From NCBI GenBank assembly GCA_012512865.1, contig JAAZDH010000101.1:1-13337 (forward strand): a stretch of 13,337 bases of DNA. The letters run 5' to 3'. The notes beneath the pieces were generated by a model. It did not search any database and was not told where the DNA came from. It saw nothing but the letters and a program-made list of their open reading frames with translations. Below are positions 1-6,767 of the stretch, one piece after another; positions within the stretch are counted from its first letter, which is position 1; each line of letters opens with the position of its first letter. Source of the DNA: Clostridiaceae bacterium (GTDB lineage: Bacteria; Bacillota; Clostridia; Acetivibrionales; DUMC01). The translations under genes and the position numbers were made by a program.

Positions 1-210
1 GCAAAACGACTTCCGGAGGCTAATATTGGAGCAAAGCTTACGGATAGTTGTGCTTAAGGCCAGAAAAAATCCGTAATTCGCCACATGGATGTGGCGAGCC
101 GTCACCTTAAGCCATGGATGGCGAGTGTGACGGGTAGTATTTTTTCGCCAGCATTAAACATTACAATACGTAGCCGAAGCGACCATATTAGCCGAGGAAG
201 TCGTCCTTGC
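1..210 (+). ncRNA. Large structured RNA, possibly a raiA-motif RNA
   Basis: No credible gene lies here, but the two ends are complementary. Positions 1-4 pair with 207-210, and 6-14 with 196-204 (9 bp). Inside this, 18-29 pairs with 183-193 (11 bp with one bulged T). Internal hairpins are 38-45/69-76 (8 bp, perfect), 79-84/91-96 (loop AUGGAU), 99-105/127-133 enclosing 111-113/120-122 (again loop AUGGAU), and 135-141/165-172 with one bulge. The loop at 52-59 can pair with 105-112, a possible pseudoknot. A T-rich stretch (211-222) follows the closing helix, which suits a plus-strand transcript. The size (about 210 nt), multi-branch closed shape and clostridial setting fit the raiA motif, but I assign that from architecture and length, not from a recalled consensus. 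6S RNA, SRP RNA, RNase P and tmRNA fit badly. The promoter and true 5' end would lie left of the window. I am confident of the structure and much less sure of the family. Confidence 0.7.
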
Positions 211-274
211 TTATATTTTCTTCAAATTAATTTAATACACCCGCATAATTTTAAAAATTCCATATTGTAAATTG

Positions 275-303
275 TTGACTTTTATTCGTGGGTTCAATAT
301 AAT
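275..303 (+). promoter_or_regulatory. Sigma-A promoter for tdh
   Basis: TTGACT at 275-280 and a perfect TATAAT at 298-303 are separated by exactly 17 nt. Transcription should begin near 310, giving a leader of about 70 nt before the tdh start. This is the strongest vegetative promoter in the first 3 kb. It may also serve kbl, since no intrinsic terminator is visible between the two genes. Confidence 0.8.
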
Positions 304-379
304 GAACATGTAAAGCAATATATTATAATAAAGCGTGTTACGCCCGGTTTTCACGGTGCTCTTGCGAGGAGTGGTTGAA

Positions 380-1423
380 ATGTATTTTATGAAGGCAGTA
401 GTAAAAGATAAACCCGAAAGGGGTATTAGTGTATGTAATATGCCCGTCCCTGCCGCGGGGCCCGGGGAGGTAATCATCAAGGTAAGGATGGCAGGTATTT
501 GCGGTACTGATTTACATATATATAATTGGGACGATTGGGCAAAAAACCGGGTAAAAGTACCTGTAATAATAGGCCATGAATTTATCGGCGAAATAGTGGA
601 CATGGGCCCTGGCGTTGTAAACTTAAAGACAGGCCAGCGGGTTTCGGGAGAAGGGCATATCACCTGCGGTCATTGCCGTTATTGTAGAAACGGGAATGCC
701 CATATCTGCCAGGATGTTAAAATTGTAGGGGTGGACAGGAACGGCTGTTTCTCCGAGTACCTATGCATACCTGCAAGTAATGTATGGCCCGTCCGCGATT
801 CCATACCGGACAAATACGGGACCTTGTTCGACCCCATTGGAAATGCAATGCATACCGTAATGTCCCAGCCGGTTAACATGAAAGCGGTATTAATAACGGG
901 TGCAGGCTCAATCGGGCTTTTTGCCGTGGCCATCACAAAGTCCAACGGGGCGGCGAGGGTCATCGTATTGGAGCCAAATCCATATAAAAGGGAACTTGCA
1001 GCCAAGATAGGGGCGGATCTTGTCATCGATTCTTCTGACCCCGGTGCCAGGGAAAAGATAATTGATGCCACTGACGGGAACGGCCCGGATGTGCTCCTCG
1101 AAATGAGCGGGCATCCCGGTGCATTGCGCATGGGACTGGACTTGCTAAGCAATGGTGGAACTGCAAGTCTTCTTGGCATCCCGGAGCGGGAAGTTCCAAT
1201 AAACGTTGCAGGGGATATAGTATTTAAGGGCATAACAATACATGGGATAACTGGAAGACGCATATTTGAAACCTGGTACCAGTGCGAAAGCTTCCTGTTG
1301 AAGGAAGGACACTTGATTGAACCGGTGATAACACACAAGGTTACACTGGACAATATAGAGGAAAGCTTTCTTTCAATGAAAAGGGGCGAGGCTGTAAAAG
1401 TCCTTGTAGAAGTTGGAGTTTAG
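380..1423 (+). CDS. tdh: L-threonine 3-dehydrogenase
   Basis: Oxidises L-threonine with NAD+ to 2-amino-3-ketobutyrate in the cytoplasm, the substrate of the next gene (kbl). It is a zinc-dependent medium-chain dehydrogenase of 347 residues, the usual length. Visible landmarks are the catalytic-zinc ligands Cys41 and His66-Glu67 (in GICGTD and IIGHE), His93 in SGEGHITCGHC, four structural-zinc cysteines at 96, 99, 102 and 110, the FDPIGNAMHT segment, and the NAD-binding GAGSIG at 174-179. The MFETWY-type signature is present as IFETWYQ. The ATG at 380 is chosen because AGGAG (367-371) lies 8 nt upstream. An ATG at 389 aligns with the E. coli start but is too far from that site. A longer reading from GTG 335 lacks a ribosome site. 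Identity is certain at family level, and pairing with kbl excludes a sorbitol or other polyol dehydrogenase. Confidence 0.96.
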   Translation: MYFMKAVVKDKPERGISVCNMPVPAAGPGEVIIKVRMAGICGTDLHIYNWDDWAKNRVKVPVIIGHEFIGEIVDMGPGVVNLKTGQRVSGEGHITCGHCRYCRNGNAHICQDVKIVGVDRNGCFSEYLCIPASNVWPVRDSIPDKYGTLFDPIGNAMHTVMSQPVNMKAVLITGAGSIGLFAVAITKSNGAARVIVLEPNPYKRELAAKIGADLVIDSSDPGAREKIIDATDGNGPDVLLEMSGHPGALRMGLDLLSNGGTASLLGIPEREVPINVAGDIVFKGITIHGITGRRIFETWYQCESFLLKEGHLIEPVITHKVTLDNIEESFLSMKRGEAVKVLVEVGV

Positions 1424-1440
1424 CAGCAGCAACCTTCAAA

Positions 1441-1642
1441 TTCTTACGGCAGCCTGCAAGTTATTACAGCAGCCTGTCAATTACGGCATTTTAAGGGGCT
1501 ATAGTTGATATGCAATTAAATATTTAATTGATATTGAATAAACTAAAAATAAAATAAAATAAACATTTAATAGATATAAAACAAACATCGATTAATAACA
1601 TAAAAAACAAGTAAACATTGATTATTGAATAAACATTGATTG
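1441..1642. repeat. Two local direct-repeat patches between tdh and kbl
   Basis: The 253-nt gap between tdh and kbl holds no gene, no clear terminator and no clear promoter. Its first part has a 20-bp period: TTACGGCAGCCTGCAAG (1444-1460) recurs as TTACAGCAGCCTGTCAA (1464-1480), with a further TTACGGCA at 1481. The second, very AT-rich part repeats AAACATCGATTA (1583-1594), TAAACATTGATTA (1612-1624) and TAAACATTGATTG (1630-1642). The repeats are short and imperfect. Confidence 0.6.
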
Positions 1643-1676
1643 TTAAAAACAAAAACAGGTTGGGAGGTCCATGGTC

Positions 1677-2864
1677 ATGAAAAACGGGTTTTACAATAAT
1701 CTCGAGAAAGAACTGGAGATGTTGAAGCAAAGCGGAATATACAAGGAACTAAGGTACTTGCAATCGCCCTTGTCAAGCAAGGTAAGCCTGGAAAACCTTG
1801 GGGAAGTCATAGTGCTGTGCTCCAACAACTACCTGGGGCTTGCGGATAATCCCCAGGTTGTTGAAGCCGGTATAAATGCCCTTAAAAAATACGGCGCAGG
1901 TGCCGCCAGCGTGCGCTTTATTTGCGGCACTTACGATATCCACAGGGAGCTTGAAGATAAAGTAGCAAAATTTCTTGGAAAAGAATCGGCCCTTACGTAT
2001 ACCTCCTGCTGGGCTGCAAATACGGCCGTGATTCCCGCCCTATTAAAAGCCGGGGATGCGGTGATATCCGACGAATTGAACCATGCAAGCATTATTGACG
2101 GGTGCAGGCTGCTGGGGAGAGACGTAAAAAGGCTGATTTACAAGCATGCGGAAATGAATTCCCTGGAAGAAAAGCTGAAAGAGGCAGGAGAAGCAGGTAC
2201 AAAACTGATTGTAACGGATGGAGTTTTTTCAATGGAGGGTGATGTGGCTCCCCTGAAAGATATTGTCGAGTTGGCCGGGAAATACGGGGCACTTGTCATG
2301 GTGGACGATTCCCATGCCACCGGGGTTATAGGGAAGACAGGAAGGGGCACGGAGGAATACCATGACATCATGGGCAAGGTTGATATTATCACGGGAACCT
2401 TCGGCAAAGCCCTGGGAGGGGCAGGCGGCGGATTCATTACAGGAAGAAAATCCATAATTGATATATGCATCCAGCGATCGAGGCCGCATCTTTTCTCAAA
2501 CTCACTTCCGCCTGTACTTGCAGCCATAGCAATTGCCGCCCTGGAATACCTGGAATCAAATCCCGGTATTGTTGAATCCCTACGCGAAAAGACGCGGTAT
2601 TTCAGGGATAAGTTGAAGAAAGCAGGCTTGAATCCCCTTGAGGGAGATAGCGCAATCATTCCCATAATTATCGGGGATACTGCCAAGGCCATAAAAGTAG
2701 CAGGTGACATGCTGAAAAAGGGAGTATATGCGATAGGTTTCGGCTACCCTGTAGTGCCTGAAGGTACTGCAAGAATACGGATACAGGTTTCCGATGCCCT
2801 CTCGTATCCTGATATAGACTATTCAATAAATATAATCAAGGAATCAATAGAAAAGCATATATAA
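1677..2864 (+). CDS. kbl: 2-amino-3-ketobutyrate CoA ligase (glycine C-acetyltransferase)
   Basis: Cleaves 2-amino-3-ketobutyrate with CoA to glycine and acetyl-CoA, completing threonine breakdown begun by Tdh. It is a PLP enzyme of the alpha-oxoamine synthase family. The 395 residues match the usual length (E. coli 398). Family landmarks in order are CSNNYLGLADNP near residue 45, SVRFICGT, SDELNHASIIDG, the PLP-contacting VDDSHATG, and the PLP lysine Lys244 in GTFGKALGGAGGG, the same number as in E. coli. The C-terminal FGYPVVPEGTARIRIQ is also typical. ATG 1677 is preferred over ATG 1671: GGAGG (1663-1667) is 9 nt from 1677 but only 3 nt from 1671, and MKNGFYNNL aligns with the E. coli N-terminus. 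The related enzymes BioF, HemA and SPT are less likely given the adjacent tdh and the SVRFICGT stretch. Confidence 0.95.
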   Translation: MKNGFYNNLEKELEMLKQSGIYKELRYLQSPLSSKVSLENLGEVIVLCSNNYLGLADNPQVVEAGINALKKYGAGAASVRFICGTYDIHRELEDKVAKFLGKESALTYTSCWAANTAVIPALLKAGDAVISDELNHASIIDGCRLLGRDVKRLIYKHAEMNSLEEKLKEAGEAGTKLIVTDGVFSMEGDVAPLKDIVELAGKYGALVMVDDSHATGVIGKTGRGTEEYHDIMGKVDIITGTFGKALGGAGGGFITGRKSIIDICIQRSRPHLFSNSLPPVLAAIAIAALEYLESNPGIVESLREKTRYFRDKLKKAGLNPLEGDSAIIPIIIGDTAKAIKVAGDMLKKGVYAIGFGYPVVPEGTARIRIQVSDALSYPDIDYSINIIKESIEKHI

Positions 2865-3186
2865 AAACCGTGGAATTAGTGGAATATTTTATTGAAATCG
2901 TATATAATAATTATTGGTTATGGATGGCATATATAGCTATGGATGACAGGAATAATTATTGCAGGGGATAAAAACTATCACAGGTTATTATAGTTGGCGT
3001 ATTTTACAGGCAGCATTATTACAGGCGGCAGCAATAAATACTCTTTGATTTATTAGCTTAATAGCACCTGCACGTTGCAAGTAACAAGGCATGGCGGTTG
3101 CCTGGATATTGGAGAACAACTTGGGAGCACAATACAGGCGCACAATTTAATACAATTTAATAATGGTAACCGTTGGATGAAAGGTA
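2865..3186. other. Intergenic region kbl to glycine riboswitch
   Basis: No gene is supported in these 322 nt. A TATAAT occurs at 2903-2908 without a good -35 partner. TATGGATG occurs twice, at 2919-2926 and 2938-2945. A 15-bp direct repeat, TTACAGGCAGCATTA (3004-3018) then TTACAGGCGGCAGCA (3019-3033), resembles the repeats after tdh. Near the riboswitch, TACAAT (3151-3156) and TTTAAT (3146-3151) are weak -10 candidates, and no convincing -35 matches them. I see no intrinsic terminator after kbl, so read-through from tdh-kbl into the riboswitch is possible. Confidence 0.5.
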
Positions 3187-3416
3187 TAGGAGATACCCAT
3201 GTACTGCTTGACTGGCTAAGCTTTTATAGCTTCACGGGCCCGGCTTAAGCCGGCACATGGGAGCCGAAGGAGCAAGCCGGTTGGTGGCATGATGCCGGCG
3301 AAACTCTCAGGCAAAAGGACTGTACCTGGACGACTCTCTGAAAAGCTAATGTAAATTAGCACCGAAGGGGCAACATCCCTTTAGACCGTGGATGGAATCT
3401 CTCAGGTAGAAAAACA
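3187..3416 (+). promoter_or_regulatory. Tandem glycine riboswitch (gcvT leader)
   Basis: Two glycine aptamers in series. Aptamer 1 has the signature GCCGAAGGAGCAA (3263-3275) and ACTCTCAGGCAAAAGGAC (3303-3320). Aptamer 2 has ACCGAAGGGGCAA (3361-3373) and TCTCTCAGGTA (3398-3408), joined by the usual short linker. Both core halves match the family well. Helices visible are the P3 stem of aptamer 1 (GCCGG/CCGGC), and in aptamer 2 the P2 hairpin 3345-3360 (GCTAAT/ATTAGC) and the P3 arm CATCC/GGATG. Aptamer 1 is unusual: its P2 region is about 69 nt long and seems to branch. The terminator just downstream and the gcv operon beyond it point to glycine-dependent antitermination, as known for Bacillus subtilis gcvT. 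That direction of control is inferred from the family. Confidence 0.95.
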
Positions 3417-3418
3417 GG

Positions 3419-3457
3419 GGGAGGATAACAATACATGTTATCTTCCCTATATTTTTT
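3419..3457 (+). terminator. Riboswitch expression-platform terminator
   Basis: GGGAGGATAACA (3419-3430) pairs with TGTTATCTTCCC (3436-3447) through 12 bp, including one G-U, around the loop ATACA. It is followed by TATATTTTTT (3448-3457). It starts three bases after the second aptamer, the expected place for a terminator that glycine binding disfavours. Confidence 0.88.
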
Positions 3458-3493
3458 AGATAGGCGTGTTTGTTTCTTTTGGATATGCTGGTT

Positions 3494-3760
3494 TGGATGC
3501 GTGAATAGTAGCATGGGTTTAGATAAGCGGAAAATGCGCAGGTAATACCGGGAGCTTGGATACACGAGTAATAGTGTAAGCTTGGAATCATTGCGCCCTG
3601 TGAATATGGCCCTGGCATACTGCTGGATACGCAAGTAATAACGTGAGTTTAGGCGGCAAGTTTAGGCATGCTAATAATATTATGGTATTGCAGGTTCATA
3701 AACGAAAATAATACAGCATATTTATTTGTGCATAAAAATAATACAGGAAATTTATTTGCG
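3494..3760. repeat. Degenerate direct repeats in the gcvT leader
   Basis: The 357 nt between the riboswitch terminator and gcvT hold no supported gene. A 29-nt unit, roughly TGGATACGCAAGTAATAACG followed by TGAGTTTAG, is recognisable at 3494-3522, 3531-3559, 3557-3585 and 3624-3652, ungapped but diverged. Weaker traces lie around 3600 and 3671. Beyond it, a better conserved pair, 3697-3730 and 3731-3760, matches at 27 of 30 aligned positions after a 4-nt gap (core AATAATACAG, then ATTTATTTG). The whole stretch would be transcribed as a long untranslated leader. Confidence 0.65.
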
Positions 3761-3814
3761 CGAGGAATATGAAAAAATAAAAAAACTAAAAAAAGCCCAG
3801 GAGGTGGTACGGCA

Positions 3815-4906
3815 TTGAAAAGGACGGTTTTGCATGAAACACACTCCGGTCTTGGCGCCAAAATGGCCGAGTTTGCTGGCTGGCTCCTGCCCACCTGGTA
3901 CTCGGGAATCATCGAGGAACATGAAAGGGTAAGGAAGGCGGCAGGAATATTCGATGTTTCCCACATGGGTGAAATCATGGCGGAAGGGCCGGATGCGGGG
4001 GAATTTATTCAAAAACTGGTCACTAACAACATTGAAAACATGAAAACCGGGAGGGCCCGGTATTCACCAATGTGCTATCCCAATGGAGGCACGGTTGACG
4101 ACATATTGATATACAAGTTGTCGGATACGAAATACTTGCTGGTGGTAAATGCAGCGAACACCGAAAAGGATTTTAACTGGATGAAAAGCATGGCCTGTGG
4201 AAGAACCGAAATCAAGGATGTTTCCGGTGAATATGCCCTACTGGCGGTCCAGGGGCCAAGGGCCGTACATATCCTAAAGAAAATGACCGACTTTCCCCTG
4301 GAATCCATGAAACCATTTGATTTTGTGGGAAGTGTGCCTGTGGCCGGTGTTGACTGTATGCTGTCAAGGACAGGCTACACGGGTGAGGACGGGTTCGAGT
4401 TGTTCGTAAGCCCCTGGGATGCAAAACAGCTCTGGGATAAAATCCTGGAAGAAGGAAAGGATGAAGGGCTTGTACCGGCAGGCCTGGGAGCCAGGGACAC
4501 CTTGAGGCTCGAGGCAGCCATGCCCCTTTACGGGCATGAATTATCTGAGGATATAACACCCTTGGAAGCAGGATTGGAAAGGTTTGTAAAGTTCGACAAG
4601 GGTGATTTCACGGGCAGGGATGCCTTGCTGAAACAAAAGGAAGAAGGCCTTTCCAGGCAATTGACAGGATTCGAAATGCTGGACAGCGGTATTCCCAGGA
4701 ATGGCCACAGGGTGCAGGTAGGTGACGAAGTCATTGGTTTCGTGACCTCGGGAAGTTTTATACCCACGATGAAAAAAAACGTTGGTATGGCATTGTTGAA
4801 AAGGAAATACTGTAAAATGGGCACGGAAATCGAGGTTGTGGTAAGAAACAAGACTTTGAAAGCCAGGATTACAAAGTTACCATTTTATACAAGGAAAGGG
4901 GAGTAA
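3815..4906 (+). CDS. gcvT: Glycine cleavage system T protein (aminomethyltransferase)
   Basis: Transfers the one-carbon unit from aminomethyl-lipoyl GcvH to tetrahydrofolate, giving 5,10-methylene-THF and ammonia. The 363 residues match the family (E. coli 364). The N-terminal folate-binding domain carries LGAKMAEFAGW near residue 13, IFDVSHMGE at 45-53 and GGTVDDILIYK, whose Asp96 matches the catalytic aspartate of the Thermotoga enzyme. SRTGYTGEDGFE and GLGARDTLRLEAAMPLYGHE follow. The C-terminal barrel contains IGFVTSGSFIPT and IGxA-like NVGMALLK. The start is TTG, supported by AGGAGGT (3799-3805) 9 nt upstream; the only nearby upstream ATG stops after three codons. It is first in the riboswitch-controlled operon and ends 4 nt before gcvH. 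Confidence 0.97.
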   Translation: MKRTVLHETHSGLGAKMAEFAGWLLPTWYSGIIEEHERVRKAAGIFDVSHMGEIMAEGPDAGEFIQKLVTNNIENMKTGRARYSPMCYPNGGTVDDILIYKLSDTKYLLVVNAANTEKDFNWMKSMACGRTEIKDVSGEYALLAVQGPRAVHILKKMTDFPLESMKPFDFVGSVPVAGVDCMLSRTGYTGEDGFELFVSPWDAKQLWDKILEEGKDEGLVPAGLGARDTLRLEAAMPLYGHELSEDITPLEAGLERFVKFDKGDFTGRDALLKQKEEGLSRQLTGFEMLDSGIPRNGHRVQVGDEVIGFVTSGSFIPTMKKNVGMALLKRKYCKMGTEIEVVVRNKTLKARITKLPFYTRKGE

Positions 4907-4910
4907 ATCC

Positions 4911-5294
4911 ATGATTATTAAAGAGGGTTTAAAGTATTCAAAGGAGCATGAATGGGTAAGGGTGGAGGACGGCGAGGCATACGTGGGCATCACGGATTAT
5001 GCCCAGAATGCCCTGGGGGATGTTGTTTTCGTGGAGTTGCCGGAAATCGGGGCCGGGCTTAATGCAGGGGACAGCCTTGGGGTAGTTGAATCGGTCAAGG
5101 CGGCCTCGGACGTTTATACACCTGTTGCCGGCACGGTAATTAAAGTGAACCAAGAATTAACAGAAAACCCGGGGAAAATCAATGAAAGTCCTTACGAAGC
5201 CTGGATAGCGGTAATTAAGCTGAGTGACCCTTCGCAACTGGACGAATTAATGGATGAAAAGGAATACAAGGAATTCTGTTCGAAGGAGGGATAA
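4911..5294 (+). CDS. gcvH: Glycine cleavage system H protein (lipoyl carrier)
   Basis: The mobile lipoylated carrier that shuttles the aminomethyl group between the P, T and L proteins. The 127 residues are full length. HEWV (13-16), GITDYAQNALGDVVFVELP (26-44) and the lipoylation motif GVVESVKAASD with Lys63 are all present, then the characteristic GTVIKVNQELTENPGKINESPYEAWI. GGGGAG (4898-4903) runs into the gcvT stop and sits 7 nt from the ATG, suggesting translational coupling. The next gene starts 2 nt after the stop. Lipoylation enzymes and the L protein are not in the window. Confidence 0.97.
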   Translation: MIIKEGLKYSKEHEWVRVEDGEAYVGITDYAQNALGDVVFVELPEIGAGLNAGDSLGVVESVKAASDVYTPVAGTVIKVNQELTENPGKINESPYEAWIAVIKLSDPSQLDELMDEKEYKEFCSKEG

Positions 5295-5296
5295 GC

Positions 5297-6667
5297 TTGT
5301 TGGAACATACATCACCCTCAAGGTATATATCCAATACTCCCGGGCAGGGTAAAACCATGCTGGAGGAGGTGGGGAAAAAGTCCGTTGAAGAGATTTTTGA
5401 TGATATTCCCGCTTCTGTCAGGCTGAAAGAAAAATTGGATATTCCCGGACCCATGCCTGAAATGGAACTCGTAAGGCACATGGAAGTACTGGCGGCTAAA
5501 AATGTAAATACGGGAGAATATGCATGTTTTCTTGGGGCAGGGGCCTATGACCATTACGTGCCAGGTATAATAAAACACATGCTTGGCAGGGGGGAATTCT
5601 ACACGGCATATACCCCTTACCAGCCCGAAATAAGCCAGGGCACGCTCCAGGCCATATTTGAATACCAGACCATGATTTGCGAACTTACAGGCATGGACGT
5701 ATCAAATGCATCCATGTACGACGGGGCTACTGCTGCAGCCGAAGCAATCCTGCTGGCCTGCAACCTGAAGAAGAAGAAAAAAGCCCTGGTATCAAGAAGT
5801 ATTCACCCTGAAACCAGGGAAGTTATAAGGACGTATGCAGCATATAACGATATTGAAATCATGGAAGTCAGCTTTAGCGAAGAAGGGATCACGGATGAAA
5901 AGGACCTGGAAGGCAAGTTTACGAATGACTTTGCGGCTTTAATCGTACAAAGTCCCAACTTTTTCGGCTCAATCGAGGACATGGACAACATGGGCAGGAT
6001 AACGAAAGCAAGGGACGCCTTGTTCATAGCCGTGGTTGACCCGGTATCCCTTGCCATTTTAAAGCCGCCGGCTGAATACGGTGCCGATATCGCCGTTGGA
6101 GAAGGCCAGTCCCTGGGGAACTCCTTAAGTTTTGGAGGGCCTTACCTGGGTTTTTTTGCAGCAACAAGGGAGCTGGCAAGGAGGATGCCCGGGAGAATCG
6201 TGGGGCAGACAACGGACACCAGTGGCAACAGGGGATTTGTACTTACATTGCAGGCAAGGGAGCAGCATATAAGAAGGGAAAAAGCGACATCGAATATTTG
6301 CACCAACCAGGCATTGAATGCCCTGGCGGCCACTATTCACCTGGTGGTAATGGGCAGGAGGGGATTGAGGGATGTTGCGAACCTGTGCATTCAAAAAACC
6401 CATTATGCCTATGAAACACTACTGGGTACGGGCAAATTTGCACCTGCTTTCCAGGCACCTTTCTTCAAGGAATTTACGCTTTGTGTCAAGGATGGGAACC
6501 TTTCCGTAAGTGAAATAAACAGGAGACTGTTGGAAGAGAAAATCATCGGGGGATACGAGCTTGGTAAAAAATACGAGAATTTAAAGAACGCATGGCTGGT
6601 TGCCGTCACCGAGAAGAGGACAAAAGAAGAGATCGACCGGTTGGCGGAAACAATAAGAAATATGTAA
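5297..6667 (+). CDS. gcvPA: Glycine dehydrogenase (decarboxylating) subunit 1
   Basis: N-terminal half of the split P protein; with GcvPB it decarboxylates glycine and loads the aminomethyl group onto GcvH. The 456 residues are typical for subunit 1. Visible landmarks are SVEEIFDDIPASVRLK near the start, FLGAGAYDHYVPGII, YTPYQPEISQGTLQAIFEYQTMICELTGMDVSNASMYDGATA and the LSFGGPYLGFFA region. It has no PLP lysine motif, which sits in GcvPB. The start is TTG at 5297, 6 nt after AAGGAGGG (5283-5290). A second TTG directly after it (5300, spacing 9) is equally possible, a one-residue difference. The site lies within the end of gcvH, so coupling is likely. Confidence 0.96.
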   Translation: MLEHTSPSRYISNTPGQGKTMLEEVGKKSVEEIFDDIPASVRLKEKLDIPGPMPEMELVRHMEVLAAKNVNTGEYACFLGAGAYDHYVPGIIKHMLGRGEFYTAYTPYQPEISQGTLQAIFEYQTMICELTGMDVSNASMYDGATAAAEAILLACNLKKKKKALVSRSIHPETREVIRTYAAYNDIEIMEVSFSEEGITDEKDLEGKFTNDFAALIVQSPNFFGSIEDMDNMGRITKARDALFIAVVDPVSLAILKPPAEYGADIAVGEGQSLGNSLSFGGPYLGFFAATRELARRMPGRIVGQTTDTSGNRGFVLTLQAREQHIRREKATSNICTNQALNALAATIHLVVMGRRGLRDVANLCIQKTHYAYETLLGTGKFAPAFQAPFFKEFTLCVKDGNLSVSEINRRLLEEKIIGGYELGKKYENLKNAWLVAVTEKRTKEEIDRLAETIRNM

Positions 6668-6767
6668 CCGGGACAAAAATATGTTCCCGGGATAAATAAA
6701 AAAAGGAAAATGAAAATTTAAGATAAGGAAAATATGACTGGAATAGGGACCGGGAAAGGGGATTGGT
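6668..6767 (+). other. gcvPA-gcvPB spacer with small hairpin
   Basis: A 100-nt gap in an otherwise tightly packed operon. CCGGGA (6668-6673), right after the gcvPA stop, pairs with TCCCGG (6685-6690) over an 11-nt AT-rich loop. No T-run follows, so it is not a classical terminator; it could be an mRNA-stability or processing element. The remainder is purine-rich with AAGGAAAAT repeated. Confidence 0.4.

Noticed and set aside
85..270. A 61-codon ORF over the start of the window
   Set aside because: It lies inside the paired RNA, has no ribosome site, and the product looks random. The RNA structure explains the sequence better.
335..379. GTG-started upstream extension of tdh
   Set aside because: There is no ribosome site before 335, the strong AGGAG sits inside the extension, and homologues start near 380-389.
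679..1353. Long minus-strand ORF inside tdh, and similar shadows inside kbl, the gcv genes and the reductase
   Set aside because: They overlap strongly supported genes on the other strand and show no family motifs or ribosome sites.
3346..3634. Overlapping minus-strand ORFs across the riboswitch and leader
   Set aside because: They run antisense to the conserved aptamer cores and have no ribosome sites or recognisable motifs.
3494..3760. CRISPR array
   Set aside because: Units are degenerate, of uneven spacing, and have no unique spacers or cas genes nearby.
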